From: Isoetes taiwanensis
Lineage: Eukaryota > Streptophyta > Lycopodiopsida > Isoetales > Isoetaceae
Direction of reading: 5' to 3'
Length of the DNA: 64,000 nt
Assembly: GCA_021234155.1 (NCBI GenBank)
Contig: JAJEKV010000060.1
Location: 1,178,001 to 1,242,000 of the forward strand
Shown here in pieces: positions 56,760 to 64,000 of the stretch (its first letter is position 1; each line of letters opens with the position of its first letter). Under the pieces are notes generated by a model, which had not been told where the DNA came from, made no database searches, and saw nothing but the letters and a program-made list of their open reading frames with translations. A program made the position numbers and the translations under genes.

Positions 56760-57545
56760 ACGAAGACTAAGCAATGCTTCCAATTGACCTTGATAGCAAA
56801 ATCTGAAATCGCGGACTTTAGAAAAACGACCGGCAATGTGGCTCCAAATTGGTCTCGTTTTGATCCTCCAAACTGCATGTTGGGCATATTTCAAAATGAG
56901 GAACCGTGTTGCCATGCCCATTCTGACAGTGACGCCCGCTTAACATTCCATGCAACCGTATCCTGTTGGTCAAATCTTAGCTGGGCATCTACAGAACTAC
57001 CATACTTGCCATAGATATTGATAAGAGCTGTAGCCACAGCCCGCTCCTTTCCAATCCAAGAAACTTGCAATTTGCCAATAAATTTTGCCTGTCTTCTTGC
57101 AGCATTACAAAATCTACATAGGCATTAAGGACACTGACAAATGCTACTTGATCCAGTACCAAATTTTTGTATTGCATATCTTGAAATAACAGAAGAGCTT
57201 CTTCACCTTGCTCATTTCTTATGCATGAAGCAATCATGCCAGTCCAAGAGACGCGTTACCAGTTCCATTCGTGGTGTTTAGTATCCCTAATGCATCCAGC
57301 AGGTTACCATACATATCAATTAGGGTGTTTCCTAAATCAAGGATCAGAACCCATTTACCAATACGTGTGCATGCATCATCTTGCCTTCCGGTCTTTAGCA
57401 TAACCATGATTATGTTCCTACAGATTATATCTCTAAAAGAGTGGCTTCCAACTGAAGAAGAGCAAACAAATCCTGTGAACCTAAATATTTCAATCTGAAT
57501 ATTCGGAAAGGGAATAAAAACATGCCTCTTCCATATGCACAACTA
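56760..57545 (-). pseudogene. PLS-type PPR protein fragment
   Basis: Minus strand from 57545: LGNTLIDMYGN, then (next frame) GMIASCIRNEQGEEALLLFQ, DMQYKNLVLDQVAFVSVLNA, ALINIYGKYGSS and TVAWN. After a stop there are further remnants with a Gln-Phe-x-Gly-x-Lys pattern to about 56760. The 35-residue repeats with 'xxLIDMYGK', 'WxxMIA', 'EALxLFxxM' and 'PDxVxFxSVLNA' are those of PLS-class PPR RNA-editing factors for organelles. At least three frame breaks and no E/DYW end are seen. Confidence 0.68.
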
Positions 57546-57932
57546 ATACAAGGCATGCATTAAGAAGTCAAATTTTGAAACAAGGATATAGACCAAGCTA
57601 ACAGATAATACACATAATAATTATGTAGGAGAATGTTAGTTGAAGAAACATGTCCAGAAATAGGCATGCATACAAATTGCAGGCTAAATTCTGAGAACAT
57701 ATCCAAATGAAATGGATTATAATGGATAGAGATCAAAAACCTCCATGGCCAAAGACGTGCTCAGAACAGGCTGAAACCAAACAGTCCATGGCAAAGAATA
57801 GATGCACCAACTGAAATGGCCAAAAAAGATAAGACCCAAGGAAGCCTCTGATTCATAAGTGAAACCAATCTGCAGCTATTAGGTCTTCTTTTCTCTGCCC
57901 ATTCTGTCCTCCAAAACTCAGAATCTGTTCCC
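57546..57932. other. Short intergenic spacer
   Basis: AT-rich spacer between the PPR remnant and the stop of the uL14 gene; nothing is seen in it. Confidence 0.4.
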
Positions 57933-58775
57933 CTACACAACATGCTCTGCCAATGCCAATACCTTAACCAGTTTTCGTTCGCGTAACTCCGCTGCAACAG
58001 GACCAAAAACACGAGTTCCAATTGGTTCCCCCTGCTTATTTATCAGCACAACTGCATTCTCCTCGAACTTGATTTGACTTCCATCACTTCTGGGCCTTTG
58101 CATTGCTCCACCTAACAATGACGCCATAAACGACATCACCCTTCTTTACCTTGTTACCATCCTTTGTATCTCCCTTCCTTGTACTTCTTACACGATGAGT
58201 AATCTCTTTCACGGATGCAATAATTATATCGCCAATTTTTGCCCCCTTACCCCCACCAACAACTTTTTATGCACTCCACCCTTTTAGCTCCAGAATTATC
58301 AGCCACTTGAAGTTTTGTCTTCAGCTGGATGAATGATCTAGTTTGCTGCGAACAACAACCATGACATCCAGAAAAATGTGAAATATTTAAAGAAAAATTA
58401 ATACTGCACACAAAATTTATAAGCAACTTTCTTAATTGCTGGTTTTAGAGCAGCGTGAGCACCTAATTTATGCTATCGGCCATTGCAGATACACTAATAC
58501 AATAATGTTTTCTATGCCTTGTCTTCGTGCTGTAACAAAGCGTAACAGCTAGGTGACCTTAAAGCAAAGTGGATGGTTCCAAGGATTTAAAATGCGGGAA
58601 CTTGATATCTTCATATAACCTTATGGACAACACAACGAAGAAGAAACAACAGGTTCATAAATTGGAAGGAAAAAAAAGGCAGGGAAAACCTTACCAGGTA
58701 TGTGGTGGATTTAAAGGTTACAGGCTCTCCGAAGCCTGCGACGCGAAAGCTTCTGGCAGCGCGCAGCATCGCCAT
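57933..58775 (-). CDS. Mitochondrial-type ribosomal protein uL14, two exons, two one-base shifts
   Basis: Exon 1 (58775-58695) encodes [16 protein letters not shown] and on, an Arg-rich, acid-poor start typical of a mitochondrial presequence. A donor CTG|GTAAGG leads to exon 2 (about 58345-57933). There, [46 protein letters not shown], then [20 protein letters not shown] and [19 protein letters not shown] follow the bacterial-type uL14 throughout, ending AEHVV. uL14 binds 23S rRNA in the large subunit; the nuclear plant gene of this type is HUELLENLOS-like. An extra A in AAAAA near 58276 and an extra T near 58116 shift the frame; without them the protein is complete at about 160 residues. An insert ([16 protein letters not shown]) sits in the loop before VKKGD. 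Either a recent pseudogene or base errors. Confidence 0.72.
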
Positions 58776-61197
58776 ACCTAGGGCTCTAGGGCTTTAGGAA
58801 GAATAATTTCCTTTGTTATATATTTTCACTTTTTATGTGGCTTAAGGCAAAGGTTTAGGAAGAGTTGTTTCCTTAGGAAATAGAGGGAAATGTCAATACA
58901 CCTGAGAAATAGCAACTAAAAACTAAATACAAAACTAACAAGGTGCTGCGCACAGAGGGTTGCCCTCCAGTTTCTTGAAGGTAAAGTGGCTTAAATGAAA
59001 CCGTGTGTGATTTGAGGGCTAACGGGTTTAGGTCCCAACTATGGTATAAGCTGAGGCGAGGCGCACCCTAGCTTGTGGGGTAGAGGATAGAGAGGTTATT
59101 TTGCAAATATTAGTTCGTGGTAAAGGTAGAACAGGTTATTGACGAACACATGAACGTGGGAGAGGAAAAGGATCGGGTGGGAGATGGGAGTAAATAGAAG
59201 AGAGCACCTGGGGTCTAATGTTACTATGGATATTGGGTATACTAGAAAAAGTGCCCAGCGTTGCTGGGCTATTCATCAGGCATAAGTTCATGAACCAACA
59301 AAGACGATTGGTGGAGTCACATTGAACGTTTAAAAGGCAAAAAATTGTATGAGTGTAATATTCAATGCTTTTCTACAATGTTCTAATGTATAAAAGGCAG
59401 GTTGCAAGGCAAAAGAGCTAGATTAGCATGATCTTACAAATAAAGACAATGCAAAACATGCTTTCAATGTAAGTACAGCGGCTATTTGGCAAAAGTGTTT
59501 CCTTTATGGCATTACAGATATCATCTTGTTATTAGGGTAGGAGGGAAATTTGATAATTGGATGTTGTGTTTCGGGGTGTTGCTGCCGTAAGTACAAGTTT
59601 ACTTTACCTATAGAGGCTTATGTGTTGTTATGCTAGGTAATATTAACCACGTGCAATAAGATACTATTGATAATCATCCATATGACAACAAAGTGTATGC
59701 ATAAGGCATTATGTGTGTAATATTTAGTAATTCAACCATCACAAGTGCTTATGGTGCAAGGAATACGAAGTTATGGTATTAATGCACACGACCACCTATT
59801 TTTCAAAATGACAAAGATTTCACTACCATTTGCTTTAACCGAGTGGTATACTTAAGGTTTATCCTGTTTTAGCTTCTCCATCATGAGAAAGAATCCTTGG
59901 TTAAAGTTCCAATATCAACTAAAGAAAAGGTAATGAAAACACGTGGATGGTTGGTTAATACTACTTAGTTGTGAATCATAGAGATAAACAAGTTAATCAA
60001 GGCAAACCATTGGCCATGAATCTTGATACTATATATCACCCACAAACAAGTGGTAGAAGAATCTTCTAAGCAATTCAATAGTTTGTGCACTATTATAAGA
60101 ATAGCCGGTTTCCGGGACCTTCACCGAAAAAGAATATTATGCAACCATGTTCTGGTAAAAGGTCGATAGAAATCCCGCAAATACAAGAACTGAAGGAAGA
60201 AGACAAAGTTCACCTCAACGGAGTTCAACTCATAGATTTGACCAAACTGCATAACTGCATCAATAGCCCGAATGCATGCTTCGCTACCATTATCCCGCTG
60301 GCTTCCCCAACAATTTTATCTCCTATTAAGCAACCAATACCTCAATGTAACAATAACCAAATTGCAAATGGGTGTGAAATTCAAAGAATCCTATTAGAGA
60401 TCGGGTTTGAAGATACCATGACCGTCTTGTTCTCGGTTGCTCTTAGCAACGTATTAAGATCATAAGAAGTATATGGTCTATCGGTTAGTCGCCCGTGCCG
60501 AAAGGATAATCTACCAAGACTCGGATGCTTTTTGATCTTGATCACCTGCATAAGTAGAACACTTTGCGTTATGCCCAAGAAAACAGGTGTTTTGGCAAGA
60601 AGAAAGTTGTAGAACTCTTTTGAATAAAAGCCATGCCCGATGATTGTGTAGGCGCACTGCATTTAACACGAGATAATCCTCGCCATTTTTTAAATTTGAG
60701 TACACCAAATAGATTCATGATCTTCGCATATATTAGCACAATAACAAAAATCAAGTGAAATAGAAAAACTTGTTCATGTGCATGGAGCATTTAATTGAAT
60801 ATACCTCCACGGTGGTTGATTGTACTTGTCGCCTAACCGATGAGACAAGCACAAACCTTGCACGTAACGAGGTATGACGGAAACAAGGTTGCGAAAGCCA
60901 ATCCAATCTTCAAAGGAAAAGGGTAAGCTTCGCTTGAACTTAAATAGATACCCATGCTAAGTATTAGCAAATGACATACCTGTCTGTTCTGGAGTATTAT
61001 CTCCACTCCAGCGTAATGATGGAAAGGCAGTGGTGCATGTGCAGCATATCACATGGGTGACACCCTGCAATGTAGGCATATTAGAGAATGAAGCAGTGAA
61101 AGGTGTAATGCAAAGAACACAACATGAAAATGATAAAGGTATACATGCCTTTGTAAACAACTACCTCAAACAATTTGGTATTGAGCATCCATGTGTG
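58776..61197. other. Intergenic, one unclassified ORF
   Basis: 60085-60465 (+) is a 126-codon frame with mixed composition (KNSRFPGPSPKKNIM, LIDLTKLHNC) and no known domain. The remainder has no supported feature. A minor duplicated word TATAAAAGGCA or GTTTAAAAGGCAAAAA lies near 59330-59400. Confidence 0.35.
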
Positions 61198-61770
61198 TCT
61201 TTTTATCATCCATGTGTGTTGTTATTATGCTAGATATTAATGTTGTTGTTTGTTTTTGGCCCCGAAGGGGCAAAAAAAATTTTAACGTATAACACAAACC
61301 ATTACATTACACGCCTTAAAATTAAATTCCCCCTTAAACCCCCTTTTGTTTGGGTGCATATTCACACGGGAGGTGACTTTGGGCATCGAGAGCTGTTGGA
61401 TAGGCATATTCGCCCTTTATTCCTTAATCTACACCGTACACAAAGTTCCTCGTTTGTAGGTTATAGATGTATAGAATTTATTATACTGTATAACAAGATT
61501 TACAAAATACTATAAGATTTTAGGCAATATACTATATGGTGTTGATTTTGTACGTGCAAAACATAATTACAGGGGCTCTCGCTGCCCTACGTCACCCCCC
61601 GTGTGAATATGCACCCAAACAAAAGGGGGTTTAAGGGGGAATTTAATTTTAAGGCGTGTAATGTAATGGTTTGTGTTATACGTTAAAAATTTTTTTGCCC
61701 CTTCGGGGCCAAAAACAAACAACAACATTAATATCTAGCATAATAACAACACACATGGATGATAAAAAGA
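61198..61770. mobile_element. Foldback/MITE-like element, 180-bp arms nearly identical
   Basis: 61198-61377 and 61591-61770 are inverted copies of 180 bp each with about two mismatches (one in the A-run after CCCCGAAGGGGC and one in CACGGGAGGTGAC). The arms contain a small internal palindrome GGCCCC-GAA-GGGGC. The 213-bp centre is AT-rich with no gene. Such long equal arms suggest a young foldback element or hairpin locus. No flanking direct duplication is obvious. A short word CATCCATGTGTGT is repeated at the left edge. Confidence 0.8.
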
Positions 61771-62578
61771 TAAATTAATACCTGAAGCAACAACAATTGA
61801 GCTTTGGAACCATCGTGTTGTAGTTTGAAGATATAATCTTCAATCGACAAGAAGTATAGAATCTAGAACGCACGTTTAATTGTAAAGAACATGTAAGAGA
61901 TTCACCTTGAATGAGGCTTCAACATTGAAAACCTCATAATGACTCATTCCAAAAGGTTTTGCAGACAAACATGCAGTTTGTATATCACCATATGAGAAAC
62001 TTCAAAACTTCAAACTGCAATACATATTATTATGATTTGCCTGGAGAATACACATCATGGTAATGAAGTTGAATACCGCAAATAACTCAAAACAAGTTGG
62101 GAATGAGTTGAACATGTTGCATAAGATAACAGTCGGGTCGATTGAAGAAAAATAGAGTGCTTGAAGCTTCATTGTCGCATTTAGATGTCTTCATAATACA
62201 ATGCCCTCATAATTCCAAATCATGTAACATTCTGCGAAATATGGATACAAGAACTTTCAAAGGACATTTGCACCAAAATGGAGGACTGAACCTTCATTCT
62301 TGTACTCTGTTACTCTACATCTTTATAATGCACTTGGAGATTCGATGACACGTGCACAAAAGCAATGAGAATTTCCTTCATTTTGGTGGACTTCGGATCA
62401 TCATAGGCAAAGATTACATAGTTGACACATTTTAGTGACACATTTGCTTCACAATTCTCGCATCATGGTACGAGTTGAATACACCGCAAGAAAAGCCGCG
62501 AATGAGTTGAACATGATGCATAAGATAACAATCAGATAAATAATAGCTGCTGACTTATTTGCCAAGTTATCATATTTT
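61771..62578. other. Intergenic; one phrase repeated
   Basis: GAGTTGAACATGTTGCATAA (about 62106) and GAGTTGAACATGATGCATAA (about 62502) belong to a larger weak repeat, with CATCATGGTAnnnnGTTGAATA before each. No gene. Confidence 0.4.
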
Positions 62579-62792
62579 TAAAAAAGACAATCACCATATG
62601 CTGCAGTTCAGATAACATGCAATGGACCTGTATGTGTTTCATGAGCTCTTCATTCTTTATTCAAAACCGAATAATCGACATGTTTAAAAAGACAATCACC
62701 ATCATATGCCGTATTCGGATAACATGCAATGGACTCGTATGTGTTTCATGAGTTCTTCATTCTTTACTCAAAACCGCAGAGCACTAACATGT
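62579..62792. repeat. Tandem duplication of ~105 bp
   Basis: AAAAAGACAATCACCAT, CAGATAACATGCAATGGAC or CGGATAACATGCAATGGAC, and GTATGTGTTTCATGAG occur at the same spacing in units beginning near 62579 and 62683. Confidence 0.7.
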
Positions 62793-64000
62793 ACATGCAT
62801 AATCGAATAAAATACATATGCAATAATACAAATGGCATGAAAGTGATGATGCCGAATCAACAGATGAAAATGAATCAAAGGCCTTTCGTGAGTGCTTCTC
62901 GTTGTCTTGTCGTGATCTTGCTTTAACGTAAATGTTCATAACTTCACGGGCCCACACTCAATTGGAACTTCTTGAGATCTTCCAACATTATAATCGAAGT
63001 CAAGCATTAAGGGTAATGAATGAAGAGCGAAGTTGTGGCATTCAAAAACATATGAATTACCTCTATCCTTTGACCGCCCCGCAAGATATGGATGTGATTC
63101 TAAATACCGTCTTGAAAAAATGCTTGAATTTGTTTGTTGAGATATTTACTTGTATGCAGCCTAATAAGTCTTAAGTATCCGCTTCCACTTTCTACAACAA
63201 AAGCTTAAATCCATCCGCTTCTTCGCCTTGGTTCTATGCCCAAAGATCACACTTATCATCTCCTATTCGTAATAGATGTAGCAAAGAACGTAATATAATC
63301 ACTTTATGTGTTTCTACATATTCACCGCAGGCAACACGTATCATCATCCAGATCTTTCTTGGTATTGTACAAAGCGATTACGAGGTCCCAAAGATCAACA
63401 ATATTGAATAATCGGGCCGTTGAAGCCGCACTGATGGAAGGGCCTACATTTGTTCGAAAAGTCGCAGGATTGCTTATGGCCCCGACCTTATAGTTGCATG
63501 GCTTATGGAACTAGATAAAAATATTACTTCCTTAACAATACAGAGCCCTAACGGTTCAGAGTTAACGAATAATTGTGGGATGCTAAAAATGATGTGTGCA
63601 ATGATCCCCGCCATGGCCGATACCTAACATGCTCGATCGGGCCATATCCAATGTACCGCCATCGTTTATCTTTCTTCTGGGCTTTTGTGGGTTTGGATAG
63701 CATGAAGCATAGGCCGATTTTGCTGAAGCAAGGCGGAAACAGAGATGCACATGGTAGGAGCGAGCCCGAGGCAAAGCAACGGAAGTGTTTTTTTTTCCCT
63801 TAGGGTTCGCTGGGTTCACTGAAGCATGGCAGAAGTAGAGATAGTGGCTGAAGCATCGCCAAAGAGCTGGTCGAGAGCTGGTCGTTTCGATGTGAAGACA
63901 AAGCAATAAGAAGCAAGCAACATGAATAGGAAACGAGAAACAAAAACAGAGTAAAGAAGAAAAAGCAGAGTTAGGTATCCGGCATTTTGATGTGCACAAT
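62793..64000. other. Intergenic to window end
   Basis: Short frames on both strands (62932-63174, 63583-63999 minus) have no recognisable domain. The end of the window cuts off any gene that continues. Confidence 0.35.

Noticed and set aside
61240-61515. 91-codon ORF inside the inverted-repeat element
   Set aside because: It runs through one arm and into the centre, has no domain and no transposase motif.

Overview
The window reads as nuclear DNA of a land plant with a large, repeat-rich genome. It has spliced genes with GT-AG introns, a plastid-targeted protein, a mitochondrial-type ribosomal protein, and fragments of RBOH, PLS-type PPR, SCREAM/ICE-type bHLH, CSB/CHR8-type SNF2 and CDPK-like kinase genes. 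Most of the sequence is AT-rich intergenic DNA with decayed mobile elements. The PPR wording and the repeat load recall non-seed vascular plants such as ferns, but that is an impression, not a placement. There are no bacterial operons, CRISPR arrays or recognisable tRNA or rRNA genes.

Layout. 0-12 kb: an intact five-exon minus-strand gene for a small, probably plastid protein (2142 to 1200), then gene scraps (LRR, HMA-like, bHLH) and a 1.09-kb inverted-repeat element with a perfect 9-bp target duplication (6345-7451). 12.2-18.7 kb: a plus-strand locus encoding, in order, a ParB/sulfiredoxin-fold-like domain, a DNA-methyltransferase-like domain and an FCP1/NLI-type HAD phosphatase, with a divergent minus-strand transposase-like gene at its 5' side. 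20-23.6 kb: a 261-bp MITE and a decayed minus-strand DDE-type transposase of the GHTHEDVD family. 23.9-32.2 kb: two duplicated TATA promoter cassettes and a second, broken copy of the ParB / methyltransferase / phosphatase module. 32-43 kb: mostly degenerate DNA, with a 437-bp tandem duplication, head-to-head LTR/primer-binding-site remnants and a 51-bp-arm hairpin. 43.8-47.7 kb: a CDPK-like kinase and a CSB/CHR8-like SNF2 fragment, both on the minus strand and partly duplicated in tandem as a chimeric unit. 47.7-64 kb: low-gene DNA with a G-tract, RBOH and PPR pseudogenes, a two-exon mitochondrial uL14 gene, and a near-perfect 180-bp inverted repeat.

The most interesting object is the repeated three-domain module. 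Both copies keep the same order and one identical intron position. Each copy carries its own family of short palindromes, in that same intron and in its flanks: CAGAC-n4-GTCTG types at copy 1 and CACGCC-n-GGCGTG types at copy 2. ParB proteins recognise palindromic parS sites and ParB-methyltransferase fusions occur in phages, so a plant self-recognition or mobile system is a testable idea. It is not demonstrated here.

Caution: many otherwise good reading frames (kinase, uL14, both modules) are broken by single-base gains or losses, several in homopolymers. Some 'pseudogenes' may therefore be sequencing errors.
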